Origin: RGIG3178 sp964533965
GTDB lineage: Bacteria > Bacillota > Clostridia > Christensenellales > QAND01
Length of the DNA stretch: 64,000 nucleotides
Assembly: GCA_964533965.1 (NCBI GenBank)
Contig: CAZHNN010000003.1
Location: 1 to 64,000, forward strand
Direction of reading: 5' to 3'
Shown: positions 26,592 to 35,877 of the stretch, in pieces
Position numbering within the stretch: the stretch's first letter is position 1
Layout: each line of letters opens with the position of its first letter
Translations under genes and position numbers: made by a program
Notes under the pieces: generated by a model
What the model was told of the DNA's origin: nothing
The model's input: only the letters and a program-made list of their open reading frames with translations
Databases searched by the model: none

Positions 26592-27464
26592 TCAAGGCTC
26601 AATCAGAATCGTACCGGATTTGAAGATATTCCTGAACGTCTTGGTATTGATCACAATAAATGAGAACTCGACCTTTGTTACCTTATCTATCTTATTTTTC
26701 TCAAAGTCCGACGTCATAAATTCCAACGTATCCACCGATGCTTTACCGGGCATTACATCGCAGGAAAAAACAGGACTCATCATGAATCCGTTTACGGATT
26801 CGCTTCTAGTCTGCACAGTAATGGGCGTTTTTGTATTATTTTCAATATATAAAAGATATCCCTTTCCAAACACACCATCAGCATTAACGCCTTTGTAAAT
26901 TATTTTTATGCCGTTGCTGTCAAGCAACAATTTGCCGGAATCGTCTCGCTTTTGGGTATAGTACGAAGCAGCTGAAGTCTTGATGGTAACAGGATCCGTA
27001 TCCACTATGGTTTTGTAGGTGTCGGTATTGAAAATATGCAGCGAGAACGTAATATCTGCGAAAGTGGTTATGCCGCTGTTCTCAAGGGTGCTGCTCATGA
27101 ATGTCATGCTGTCGTTTGACTTTTTTCTGGGCAAAACACTTGCTGAAAAAACAGTTGAAACCATATAGCCATTAACGGATTCGTCCCTCGCCTGCACCGT
27201 GATGTTCTTTGTTCCATTGTTCTCTATGTAGAACATCAATTCCGGCCCGAATGTCGCATCGGTTTCCAATGACGTAGCCTTGACGAGAATGCCGTCTTTG
27301 TCATATAGAACTTGCTCCATGATGCTTGCCTTTTGAGGAATCGATGTCGGATTTGTGCCTGCACCGGGTTTATTAGATGTGACGGAGTTTGAGTTCGGAG
27401 CGCTGCATCCCGCCATCAGTACTGCCAAAAGCCAGACGAATACGATTGCTAACCTTTTTTTCAT
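26592..27464 (-). CDS. Lipoprotein with two homologous beta domains
   Basis: 290 residues from the ATG at 27464 (GGGAGGAAT upstream). Signal with lipobox LMAGC, then a Ser/Asn/Pro-rich linker to about residue 45. Two similar domains follow: one with LMFYIENNGTKNITVQARDESVNGYM, the other with LLYIENNTKTPITVQTRSESVNGFM. Each then has an exported-looking beta sandwich ending in a TYKTI/TFRNI motif. The function is unknown; the pattern resembles extracellular Ig-like or FxLYD-type modules. Attached to the outer membrane face by lipid. Confidence 0.75.
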   Translation of the reverse strand: MKKRLAIVFVWLLAVLMAGCSAPNSNSVTSNKPGAGTNPTSIPQKASIMEQVLYDKDGILVKATSLETDATFGPELMFYIENNGTKNITVQARDESVNGYMVSTVFSASVLPRKKSNDSMTFMSSTLENSGITTFADITFSLHIFNTDTYKTIVDTDPVTIKTSAASYYTQKRDDSGKLLLDSNGIKIIYKGVNADGVFGKGYLLYIENNTKTPITVQTRSESVNGFMMSPVFSCDVMPGKASVDTLEFMTSDFEKNKIDKVTKVEFSFIVINTKTFRNIFKSGTILIEP

Positions 27465-27673
27465 GATATTCCTCCCGTTAAACACATAGTACTATAATAA
27501 AATATAGTCAAAATAATATCAATCATATAAATTATTGAAAACATAAATTTATCTTTGGTGTTTTTTATATAGGGCTACACTCCTTACATAGTGGCTTTTG
27601 CTCTTTTTCAAGAAAGCTTAGCACTACTAACAAATTGTGAAAAAAGTACTTTTCGTAATTATGAAACATTCTG

Positions 27674-27702
27674 TTGACATGCGCATATAGCTATGTTAAT
27701 TT
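27674..27702 (+). promoter_or_regulatory. Promoter of the ilv-leu operon
   Basis: TTGACA (27674-27679) and TAATTT (27697-27702), 17-base spacing. Transcription would begin shortly before the leader peptide ORF. Confidence 0.6.
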
Positions 27703-27730
27703 AATACAAAACTCGGATCGGAGAAAATCC

Positions 27731-27835
27731 ATGTCCTTTATGAACGTTATAGTTATCCTTATTAGCCTGCTCGTACTCCTTGTAGTACGGGCTTTTCGGC
27801 ATAGGGGTTGGCGATTAACTGACATACAGGGGTAG
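27731..27835 (+). CDS. ilvL: Branched-chain leader peptide of the ilv-leu attenuator
   Basis: A 34-codon ORF. Residues 6-19 read VIVILISLLVLLVV: 13 of 14 are Val, Ile or Leu. CGGAG precedes the ATG. The ORF lies between the operon promoter and a strong terminator ahead of ilvB. In classical ribosome-mediated attenuation (ilvL, ivbL and leuL of enterobacteria), ribosome stalling at such codons lets an antiterminator form. A stem AGCC-CGTAC/GTACG-GGCT (27764-27793) covers the control codons and could be the pause hairpin. A single-pass micropeptide is the alternative, but position and codon content favour a leader. Confidence 0.8.
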   Translation: MSFMNVIVILISLLVLLVVRAFRHRGWRLTDIQG

Positions 27836-27852
27836 GATAGAGATAGAACCAC

Positions 27853-27895
27853 AGGCCCTGCAGTGATTGCCAAATCACTGCAGGGCCTTTTGTTT
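27853..27895 (+). terminator. Attenuator terminator ahead of ilvB
   Basis: AGGCCCTGCAGTGATT and AATCACTGCAGGGCCT form a perfect 16-base stem with a four-base loop, followed by TTTGTTT. It starts 18 bases after the leader stop codon and ends before the ilvB ribosome site. The segment ACTG...CAGGGG (about 27818-27833), within the end of the leader ORF, can pair with its left arm and may serve as antiterminator; that pairing is inferred. Confidence 0.85.
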
Positions 27896-27926
27896 ACCAA
27901 GACATTGAAACACAGGAGGCAACACC

Positions 27927-29585
27927 ATGATCATGACCGGCGCACAAATCATCATCGAAACTCTGCTCGAACAGGGGGTTGGAACGGTATTCGGCTATCC
28001 GGGCGGGTCGGTATTGCCCCTGTACGACGAGCTATACAAAAACCGCCACCGCATCGTTCACATTACGACCTGCCACGAGCAGGCAGCGGCGCACGCTGCA
28101 GACGGGTATGCACGGGTGACGGGCGGCGTGGGCGTCTGCTTTGCGACGTCAGGTCCCGGTGCAACGAACCTCGTGACAGGGATCGCGGCAGCTTACCTTG
28201 ACAGCACGCCGATGATCGCGATCACGGGCAACGTGTCTACGGACCTTCTGGGCCGCGACAGCTTCCAGGAGGTGGACATCGCGGGGATGACCATCCCAAT
28301 CACCAAGCACAGCGTCATCGTCAAGGATGTAGCGCAGCTCGCCGACATCATTCGAGACGCGTTTAGAATTGCGAAGAGCGGACGCCCCGGCCCCGTGCTG
28401 ATCGACGTCCCCAAGGACGTGCAGAACGCAAAGGCAGACTATGCGAAGGCACTCCCTGTGAAGAAGGCGAAGACCCCTTCCCCATCGCTTCAGGACCTGA
28501 GCTGCGCTGCGGAACTGATCGAACATTCCCAGCGGCCATTCATCTACTTTGGCGGCGGCGTGGTGATCTCCGACGCATCGGAGGAGCTTAAGGCGTTCAG
28601 CGATCGGATCGACGCACCGATGGGCGGCAGCATGATGGGCTTGTCGGCGATCCCGTTTGATCATCCGCATTTTCTTGGCATGGTGGGCATGCACGGCAAA
28701 TACGCCGCAACGAACGCACTATACCAAAGCGACCTGCTGATCGCCGTGGGCGTCAGATTCTCGGATCGTGCAACGGGCAAGAAATCAGAATTTTCCCACG
28801 GGCGCAAGGTCATCCAGATCGACATCGACCCCGCGGAGATCGGCAAGAACATTCCGGCGGACGTAAGCCTCACCGGCGACGTGAAGATCGTGCTGCAAAA
28901 GCTGCTGGAAACGGTAAAGCCGAAATCGCACACGATCTGGAACCAACAGGTTTGGGCGATGAAGGAAGACCCCAAGAACAGCCTTGACATGGGCAACTCG
29001 CGGCTGACCCCGCAGCACATCATCGAAATGGCCTGCGGACTAAACGGAGATAGCGCGGTCGCAACCGATGTCGGGCAGCACCAGATGTGGACGACGCAGT
29101 ATTACAAATTCAAAAAGCCGAGGACGTTTGTGACCAGCGGTGGGCTTGGCGCAATGGGGTTCGGGATGGGATCGGCGATAGGTGCATGCATGGGCTCCCA
29201 AAAGAAGACGCTTCTGATAACCTCCGACGGCAGTTTCCACATGAACATGAACGAGCTTGCGACCGCCGTCTCCTACAACCTTCCGCTGGTGGTGGTACTG
29301 ATCAACAACGGCGTACTCGGGATGGTACGGCAATGGCAGACGCTGTTCTACGATAGCCGTTTTTCGTGCACCAGCCTTGCGCGCAAAACCGACTATGTAA
29401 ACCTCGCCGAGAGCTTCGGCGCCAAGGGTATGCGGGCGGTGACGAAGGAAGAGTTCGACGAAAAGATCAAAGAAGCGTTTGCCTGGGAAGGTCCCGTTTT
29501 GATCGATTGCCACGTCGGCGAAGATGAACAGGTATTGCCGATGATTCCGCCGGGGCTTGGCATCAACGACATCATTTTACGATAG
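27927..29585 (+). CDS. ilvB: Acetolactate synthase large subunit
   Basis: 552 residues. Condenses two pyruvates to acetolactate (valine, leucine) or pyruvate with 2-oxobutyrate (isoleucine), using ThDP and FAD. The catalytic Glu lies in CHEQAAAHAADGYAR; the ThDP-binding segment is SDGSFHMNMNELAT...NN, with Ser where most members have Gly in GDG. Length is normal for bacterial IlvB. First structural gene of the operon, preceded by GGAGGC. The small subunit follows after 12 bases. Confidence 0.95.
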   Translation: MIMTGAQIIIETLLEQGVGTVFGYPGGSVLPLYDELYKNRHRIVHITTCHEQAAAHAADGYARVTGGVGVCFATSGPGATNLVTGIAAAYLDSTPMIAITGNVSTDLLGRDSFQEVDIAGMTIPITKHSVIVKDVAQLADIIRDAFRIAKSGRPGPVLIDVPKDVQNAKADYAKALPVKKAKTPSPSLQDLSCAAELIEHSQRPFIYFGGGVVISDASEELKAFSDRIDAPMGGSMMGLSAIPFDHPHFLGMVGMHGKYAATNALYQSDLLIAVGVRFSDRATGKKSEFSHGRKVIQIDIDPAEIGKNIPADVSLTGDVKIVLQKLLETVKPKSHTIWNQQVWAMKEDPKNSLDMGNSRLTPQHIIEMACGLNGDSAVATDVGQHQMWTTQYYKFKKPRTFVTSGGLGAMGFGMGSAIGACMGSQKKTLLITSDGSFHMNMNELATAVSYNLPLVVVLINNGVLGMVRQWQTLFYDSRFSCTSLARKTDYVNLAESFGAKGMRAVTKEEFDEKIKEAFAWEGPVLIDCHVGEDEQVLPMIPPGLGINDIILR

Positions 29586-29597
29586 GAGGGTGAGAGC

Positions 29598-30143
29598 ATG
29601 GAAAAGGAACAGTTCGTCGTATCAATGCTGGTCAACAACCACGCAGGCGTGTTGACAAGGGTATCCGCCCTTTTCTCCCGCAGAGGGTTCAACATCGACA
29701 GCCTGACGGTCGGCGTGACGGTGGACCCGATGATATCCCGCATGACGATCGTCTCCAGGGGCGATGAGAACGTTAAAACGCAGATCGTTCGGCAGCTTGA
29801 GAAATTGGTGGACGTGAAATGCGTTGAACTGATGGAGTTGCAGAAGATCGTCGTCCGCGAACTTTTGATCGTCAAGCTTCAGATGGAAAAGGAAAAGCTT
29901 TCGGAGATTATGGAGGCGGTAAACGCCTACCGCGCGTCGGTCGTGGACCTCTCGCCCACTTCCATGCTGATAGAGATCACGGGAGAGCCAAGTAAGCTGA
30001 GCGCGTTTTTGAACTATGTTGCGCCCTATGGCATTATCGAGATCTGCAGAACCGGTCCTACCGCCATCGGCAGGGGCACTTACTGTCTGGCGTATGATAA
30101 TCAAACTGAGGAGGAGTTTTACTATGGCAACGATGTTCTATGA
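29598..30143 (+). CDS. ilvN: Acetolactate synthase small regulatory subunit
   Basis: 181 residues. An N-terminal ACT domain (VSMLVNNHAGVLTRVSALFSRRGFNIDSL) binds valine for feedback control; a C-terminal IlvN domain with TGEPSKLSAF and GPTAIGRG activates IlvB. It has the long form of the family (about 160-180 residues). Its end overlaps the start of ilvC by 20 bases, implying coupled translation. Confidence 0.95.
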   Translation: MEKEQFVVSMLVNNHAGVLTRVSALFSRRGFNIDSLTVGVTVDPMISRMTIVSRGDENVKTQIVRQLEKLVDVKCVELMELQKIVVRELLIVKLQMEKEKLSEIMEAVNAYRASVVDLSPTSMLIEITGEPSKLSAFLNYVAPYGIIEICRTGPTAIGRGTYCLAYDNQTEEEFYYGNDVL

Positions 30144-31128
30144 AAAGGATTGTAATCTTGGGCTTTTATCTGGCAAGACAGTGGCGGTGATCGGCTATGG
30201 CAGCCAGGGCCACGCGCACGCACAGAACCTTCGGGATTCTGGCGTCAACGTCGTCGTTGGGCTCTATGAGGGCAGTAAATCCGCGGTACGCGCAAAGGCG
30301 GCGGGATTCACCGTGTTGAATGCGGGCGACGCCGTAAAGGCTGCCGATGTCGTGATGATCCTGATCAACGACGAGAAGCAGGCGGCTCTGTATAAGAACG
30401 ACGTGGCGCCGAACTTGCGTGAAGGGATGGCGCTTGCGTTCGCGCATGGATTCAACATCCATTTCGGGCAGATCGTTCCGCCAAGCGACATCGACGTCAT
30501 CATGATCGCCCCCAAAGGACCCGGGCACACCGTTCGCAGCCAGTATGTCGAGGGCAAGGGTGTTCCCTGCCTCGTGGCTGTCCAGCAGGACTATACCGGC
30601 CACGCAAGGGATATCGCGCTGGCGTATGCGCTCGGCATCGGCGGCGCAAGGGCGGGCGTATTGGAAACCACTTTCCGCGAGGAGACCGAGACGGATCTCT
30701 TCGGCGAACAGGCGGTCCTCTGCGGCGGTGTGTGCGAATTGATGAAAGCCGGATTTGACACGTTGGTAGAAGCCGGATACCAGCCCGAGAGCGCGTATTT
30801 TGAGTGCCTGCACGAGATGAAGCTGATCATCGACCTTGTTGTCCAGGGCGGCTTATCCTTCATGCGCTATTCGATCAGCGACACGGCGGAATACGGCGAC
30901 TACACGACAGGAAAGCGCATCATCACCGAAGAGACCCGCAAGGAGATGAAGCAAGTATTGAGCGAAATCCAGAGCGGCGAATTCGCCCGCAAGTGGATTT
31001 TGGAAAACATGACAAATCGCCCGTATTTCAACGCCCGGCGCAAACAGGAGCAGAACCTCTTGATCGAGACGACCGGCAAGAGACTGCGTAAACTGATGAG
31101 CTGGCAGAAGGAGCCCATGGATGAATAG
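30124..31128 (+). CDS. ilvC: Ketol-acid reductoisomerase, class I
   Basis: 334 residues from the ATG at 30124, preceded by GAGGAGGAG. Converts acetolactate to 2,3-dihydroxyisovalerate with Mg2+ and NAD(P)H. The Rossmann motif is GYGSQGHAHAQNLRDSG and the following loop contains GSKSA, the Ser-bearing type usually linked to NADPH. The catalytic region DLFGEQAVLCGG and the C-terminal ECLHEMKLI are present. Length matches class I enzymes. Confidence 0.96.
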   Translation: MATMFYEKDCNLGLLSGKTVAVIGYGSQGHAHAQNLRDSGVNVVVGLYEGSKSAVRAKAAGFTVLNAGDAVKAADVVMILINDEKQAALYKNDVAPNLREGMALAFAHGFNIHFGQIVPPSDIDVIMIAPKGPGHTVRSQYVEGKGVPCLVAVQQDYTGHARDIALAYALGIGGARAGVLETTFREETETDLFGEQAVLCGGVCELMKAGFDTLVEAGYQPESAYFECLHEMKLIIDLVVQGGLSFMRYSISDTAEYGDYTTGKRIITEETRKEMKQVLSEIQSGEFARKWILENMTNRPYFNARRKQEQNLLIETTGKRLRKLMSWQKEPMDE

Positions 31129-32779
31129 CGATAAGATCAAATCCGGTGTCGAGCGCGCGCCGCACCGTTCGCTGCTAAAGGCGCTCGGGATGACGGACGA
31201 CGAGATCGGCCGCCCGATGGTCGGCATCGTGAATTCGTTCAACGAGATCATCCCTGGCCACGTGCACCTGAACACAATAGCACGGGCCGTCAAGGATGGG
31301 GTGCTTTCGGCGGGCGGCACGCCTGTGGAGTTCAACACGATCGGCGTATGTGACGGCATCGCGATGGGGCATATGGGCATGAAGTACTCGCTCGCGTCGA
31401 GAGAACTGATCGCGGACACCATCGAATGCATGGTACGGGCGCACTGCTTTGACGCTCTCGTATTCATTCCGAACTGCGACAAGATCGTGCCCGGCATGCT
31501 GATGGCGGCGGCAAGGCTGAATCTGCCAAGCATCTTCGTCTCGGGCGGCCCAATGCTCTCCGTGCGCGATGCCGAAGGAAGAGACCTCGACCTAAACAGC
31601 GTGTTCGAGGCGGTGGGCGCAGTCAAGGTCGGAAAGATCGACGAGGTGCAGCTAAAGCACGTAGAGGACAATGCGTGCCCCGGCTGCGGGTCGTGCTCGG
31701 GGATGTTCACGGCGAATTCGATGAACTGCCTGTGTGAGGCCATCGGGATGGCTCTGCCCGGCAACGGCACCATCCCCGCCGTATACGCGGGACGCTTGAG
31801 ACTGGCAAAGGCCGCGGGCATGCAGGTGATGGAACTGTACAACAAGGGCATCAAAGCGCTGGACATTTTGACACCCGAAGCGATGCGAAACGCGCTTACC
31901 GTGGATATGGCGCTTGGGTGCTCGACCAACACCGTTCTGCACCTGGCAGCTATCGCACACGAGGCGGACATCGCCTACGATTTGAACATGATCAATGAAT
32001 TGTCGGAAACCGTGCCAAACTTGTGCAAGCTGGCCCCCGCAGGATCTCACCACATGCAGGACCTTGATTTGGCGGGCGGCGTTCAAGCCGTGATGAAGGA
32101 GCTTTTTGATCACGGATATCTAAATGGAAAGCTGCCCACCGCCACAGGCAAGACCGTTGCGGAAAACCTTAAGGATGTCGCTGTCAAGGACAGGAAGGTT
32201 ATCAGAAGCGTTGAGGAGCCTTATGCCAAAACGGGAGGACTCGCGGTGCTGTTCGGATCGCTCGCGCCAAAGGGTGCTGTCGTCAAGCGCAGCGCGGTCG
32301 ACCCCGAAATGCTGGTGCACGAAGGCCCCGCAAGGGTGTTTGACAGCGAGGAAGAAGCGAGTGAGGCGATCTACGGCGGCAAACTGCAGCCCGGTGACGT
32401 GCTTGTGATCCGCTACGAAGGCCCGTCGGGCGGCCCCGGCATGCGCGAAATGCTCGCCCCCACCTCCTCGATTGCAGGGATGGGGCTCGATAAATCGGTG
32501 GCGCTGATCACCGATGGACGCTTCTCGGGCGCGTCGCGCGGCGCATCGATCGGCCATGTGTCCCCGGAGGCAGCCAACGGAGGACCCATCGCATACGTGC
32601 AGGAAGGCGATTTGATCGCCATCAACATTCCTGGCTACTCGCTGAACCTATTGGTCTCCGCAGAGGAGTTGGAACGCCGCAAGGCAACAACCGTTTTAAA
32701 GAAGAACGAAATGACGGGATATCTCAAGCGCTACCGCGAGCGGATAAGCTCGGCGGACAAGGGCGCGATTATCGAGTGA
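31121..32779 (+). CDS. ilvD: Dihydroxy-acid dehydratase
   Basis: 552 residues. Removes water from 2,3-dihydroxyacids, giving the 2-oxoacid precursors of valine and isoleucine. Fe-S ligands are visible in FIPNCDKIVPG and CPGCGSCSGMFTANSM. The C-terminal GRFSGASRGASIGHVSPEA is the family signature. The start overlaps the end of ilvC by 8 bases. Confidence 0.96.
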   Translation: MNSDKIKSGVERAPHRSLLKALGMTDDEIGRPMVGIVNSFNEIIPGHVHLNTIARAVKDGVLSAGGTPVEFNTIGVCDGIAMGHMGMKYSLASRELIADTIECMVRAHCFDALVFIPNCDKIVPGMLMAAARLNLPSIFVSGGPMLSVRDAEGRDLDLNSVFEAVGAVKVGKIDEVQLKHVEDNACPGCGSCSGMFTANSMNCLCEAIGMALPGNGTIPAVYAGRLRLAKAAGMQVMELYNKGIKALDILTPEAMRNALTVDMALGCSTNTVLHLAAIAHEADIAYDLNMINELSETVPNLCKLAPAGSHHMQDLDLAGGVQAVMKELFDHGYLNGKLPTATGKTVAENLKDVAVKDRKVIRSVEEPYAKTGGLAVLFGSLAPKGAVVKRSAVDPEMLVHEGPARVFDSEEEASEAIYGGKLQPGDVLVIRYEGPSGGPGMREMLAPTSSIAGMGLDKSVALITDGRFSGASRGASIGHVSPEAANGGPIAYVQEGDLIAINIPGYSLNLLVSAEELERRKATTVLKKNEMTGYLKRYRERISSADKGAIIE

Positions 32780-32795
32780 AAGGAGGATGCGGCGT

Positions 32796-34307
32796 ATGGC
32801 GCAGACAATTCGCATTTTTGACACGACGCTGCGGGATGGCGAACAGGCTCCCGGATGCAGCATGGAATTGAATGAAAAGATCGAGGTGGCAAAGCAGCTT
32901 GAAAGGCTGAAGGTGGACGTGATCGAAGCGGGCTTTGCGATCTCCTCCGTGGGCGATTTTGAATCTGTCAAGGCGATCGCACAAACGATCAAGGACTGCA
33001 CCGTGGCGTCGCTTGCACGCGCGGTTGAAAAAGACATCGACCGTGCGTATGAAGCGGTGCGCTATGCCGCTTCCCCGCTGATCCACACGTTCATTTCCAC
33101 CTCGCCGCTGCACATGGAATACAAGCTGAGAATGCAGCCCGAAGCTGTCTTGCAGCGAGCGGAAGACATGGTGCGCTACGCGAAAAGCAAGTGCCCCGAG
33201 GTGGAATTCTCCGCCGAAGACGCAACTCGATCCGACTACGCGTTTTTGGCGAAGGTATTCACCGCCGTGATCAAAGCCGGCGCCACCGTGATCAACGTGC
33301 CGGACACCGTAGGCTTCACCACGCCGCAGGAGATGGTGCAGCTGCTGGAATACCTGAAAACAAACGTGGAGGGCATCGAAAACGCCATCGTCTCGGTGCA
33401 CTGCCACAACGATTTGGGGCTCGCGGTTGCAAACTCGCTCTCTTCGCTGCAGGCGGGAGCGAGGCAGATCGAAGTTGCCGTGAACGGTCTTGGGGAGCGC
33501 GCGGGCAACGCCGCATTGGAAGAGGTCGTGATGGCGCTGCACACGAGAAAGAGCTTCTTTGACGCACAATGCCGCGTCGTGACAAACGAGATATCACGTG
33601 CCAGCAGGCTTGTGTATTCCACCGTCGGCATGACAGCACCGCGGAACAAGCCCATTGTAGGAGCAAACGCATTTGCACACGAAGCGGGCATACACCAACA
33701 CGGTATCCTGGCCAACCGCGCGACGTACGAGATCATGTCGCCGGCAAGCATCGGGCTTTCCACGGGTTCGCTTGTCTTAGGCAAGCACAGCGGACGGCAT
33801 GCATTCGACGCAAGGGTGCAGGAGCTTGGCTTCGATTTGAGCCAGGAGGAGCTGGCAAAGTACTTTGAGATGTTCAAAGATCTGTGCGACCGCAAGAAGG
33901 AAGTGCACGATGGCGACATCGAAGCGATGATCCACGACGGCGCACTCAACGAAGGCGGATACCAGCTCAAGCGGTTCGACATGCATTCAGCCACAGAGGC
34001 GAAAGCCACCTGCTCGGTCACGTTGACCAAAGAGGGGGAGGACGCGGAGGATGTGGCGCTTGGCAACGGGCCCGTGGATGCGGCGTACAACGCGATCGAC
34101 AAGCTTGTGACAGCTCCCCCGTACGAGCTGCAGGACTATTCGATCCGTTCCATCACCGAAGGCAAAGACGCTTTGGGTGAAGTCGTGGTAAAATTAATGT
34201 ACAAAAATGAATTGGTGACCGGCCGCGGGCTTTCCACCGACGTGATGGAAGCCAGCATCCTGGCCTATTTGAACGGGATCAACCGGCTGCTTATGGTGAG
34301 GGATTGA
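32796..34307 (+). CDS. leuA: 2-Isopropylmalate synthase
   Basis: 503 residues from the ATG at 32796 (AAAGGAGG upstream). Joins acetyl-CoA with 2-oxoisovalerate, the first step to leucine. The DRE-TIM catalytic motifs FDTTLRDGEQAPG and HCHNDLGLAVANS are intact, and the C-terminal regulatory domain (from about residue 390) ending in YLNGINRL is present, so leucine feedback inhibition is expected. Directly followed by its paralog cimA. Confidence 0.95.
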   Translation: MAQTIRIFDTTLRDGEQAPGCSMELNEKIEVAKQLERLKVDVIEAGFAISSVGDFESVKAIAQTIKDCTVASLARAVEKDIDRAYEAVRYAASPLIHTFISTSPLHMEYKLRMQPEAVLQRAEDMVRYAKSKCPEVEFSAEDATRSDYAFLAKVFTAVIKAGATVINVPDTVGFTTPQEMVQLLEYLKTNVEGIENAIVSVHCHNDLGLAVANSLSSLQAGARQIEVAVNGLGERAGNAALEEVVMALHTRKSFFDAQCRVVTNEISRASRLVYSTVGMTAPRNKPIVGANAFAHEAGIHQHGILANRATYEIMSPASIGLSTGSLVLGKHSGRHAFDARVQELGFDLSQEELAKYFEMFKDLCDRKKEVHDGDIEAMIHDGALNEGGYQLKRFDMHSATEAKATCSVTLTKEGEDAEDVALGNGPVDAAYNAIDKLVTAPPYELQDYSIRSITEGKDALGEVVVKLMYKNELVTGRGLSTDVMEASILAYLNGINRLLMVRD

Positions 34308-34308
34308 G

Positions 34309-35877
34309 ATGAAACTAGAGATACTGGACACCACGCTGCGAGACGGCGCGCAGGCGGAAGGCGTTTCGTTTTCGGTGGCAGACAAGATCGGCATATTGAA
34401 GGCGCTGGACGAGTTCGGCGTCCGCTATATCGAAGCCGGAAACCCTGGCAGTAACCCGAAGGATATGGAATTCTTCCTACAGGCCGCAACCGTCCCTCTT
34501 CACCATGCAGAACTGGTTGCCTTTGGCAGCACGGCGCGCATCGGCATCGATGTCGCGGAAGACGCCAACATCCAATCGCTGTTGATAGCAGGCACCCCCG
34601 CAGTGTCGCTGTTCGGCAAGAGCTGGGATCTGCACGTGACCGAGGTCTTAAAGGCCACGCTGGAAGAGAACCTGAAATGCGTGGAACAATCCGTGCGGTT
34701 CTGCAAACAGAACGGCAAGGAGGTCATCTTCGATGCCGAGCACTTCTTCGACGGGTACGAGCAAAATCCCGAATATGCGATGAAGGTGCTTTCTGCGGCA
34801 GCACTGGGCGGCGCCGACGTGCTGTGCCTATGCGACACGAACGGCGGCATGGGACCTTCGCAGGTGTTTCAGGCAACGTGCAAAGTAAAAGAGGTCTTCC
34901 CTTCCATGCGTCTTGGCATCCACTGCCACAACGACATCGGCTGCGCAGTCGCAAATTCGCTTTTGGCGGTGGACGCGGGAGCGGTGCACGTGCAGGGCAC
35001 GTTCAACGGCATAGGCGAGCGCTGCGGCAACGCGGACCTTTCCGCCATCATCCCAAGCCTGCAGATAAAGGGCGGATACGAATGCGTCGAGGGACCGCTG
35101 GATTCCTTGCGTGAGACGGCGCTTAGAATCGCCGAGATCACGAACATCCAACTTCCCAACAACAAGCCGTATGTCGGCGAGAGTGCATTTGCCCACAAGG
35201 GCGGCATGCACATCGACGGCGTCGATAAGATCTCCCGCTCATTCGAGCACGTCCACCCCGAGATGGTGGGCAACGAGAGGCGGTATCTTCTCTCGGAGGT
35301 CTCCGGGCGTAAGGCAGTCTTATTGAAACTGGGCAGCATAGCCCCCGATCTTGGCAAGGACAGCCCAAAGGTTGTCCAGATCCTCTCCCGGCTCAAGGAA
35401 CTCGAGCACGAGGGGTTCCAGTTTGAGGCGGCGGACGCAAGCTTTGCGCTGATGGTGCTTCGGACATTGGGACGATATAAACCGCATTTTGACCTCAAGA
35501 TGTACCGCACGAGCGGCGAGTTCCCGCAGCCCGACGGAGAGATGAGCGCTTCCGCCATCATCAAGATAGAGGTGGGCGGGCAAACCGAAACCTCCGCGTC
35601 GATGGGCAACGGCCCCGTAAACGCGCTGGATTTGGCGCTGAGAAAAGCGCTGTGCGTGTTCTATCCGTCACTCTCGGATGTGTACCTGGTCGACTTCAAG
35701 GTTCGCGTGCTGGATACCGGCAGCGCAACAGGGTCGCACGTGCGCGTGTTGATTGAGAGCACGGACGACGTACAGCGGTGGACGACCGTCGGCGCATCTA
35801 CGGATATTATCGAAGCCAGCTTTATGGCGCTGGTTGATTCACTCGAATACAAATTATGGATGGAGGATATGACATGA
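34309..35877 (+). CDS. cimA: (R)-Citramalate synthase
   Basis: 522 residues, a DRE-TIM enzyme related to LeuA but of the CimA type: LDTTLRDGAQAEGVSFS, EHFFDGYEQNPEYA and HCHNDIGCAVANS. It condenses pyruvate and acetyl-CoA to citramalate, opening the threonine-independent route to 2-oxobutyrate and isoleucine. The absence of ilvA from the operon fits that route. The start is two bases after the leuA stop and the end overlaps leuC by four bases. Confidence 0.93.
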   Translation: MKLEILDTTLRDGAQAEGVSFSVADKIGILKALDEFGVRYIEAGNPGSNPKDMEFFLQAATVPLHHAELVAFGSTARIGIDVAEDANIQSLLIAGTPAVSLFGKSWDLHVTEVLKATLEENLKCVEQSVRFCKQNGKEVIFDAEHFFDGYEQNPEYAMKVLSAAALGGADVLCLCDTNGGMGPSQVFQATCKVKEVFPSMRLGIHCHNDIGCAVANSLLAVDAGAVHVQGTFNGIGERCGNADLSAIIPSLQIKGGYECVEGPLDSLRETALRIAEITNIQLPNNKPYVGESAFAHKGGMHIDGVDKISRSFEHVHPEMVGNERRYLLSEVSGRKAVLLKLGSIAPDLGKDSPKVVQILSRLKELEHEGFQFEAADASFALMVLRTLGRYKPHFDLKMYRTSGEFPQPDGEMSASAIIKIEVGGQTETSASMGNGPVNALDLALRKALCVFYPSLSDVYLVDFKVRVLDTGSATGSHVRVLIESTDDVQRWTTVGASTDIIEASFMALVDSLEYKLWMEDMT

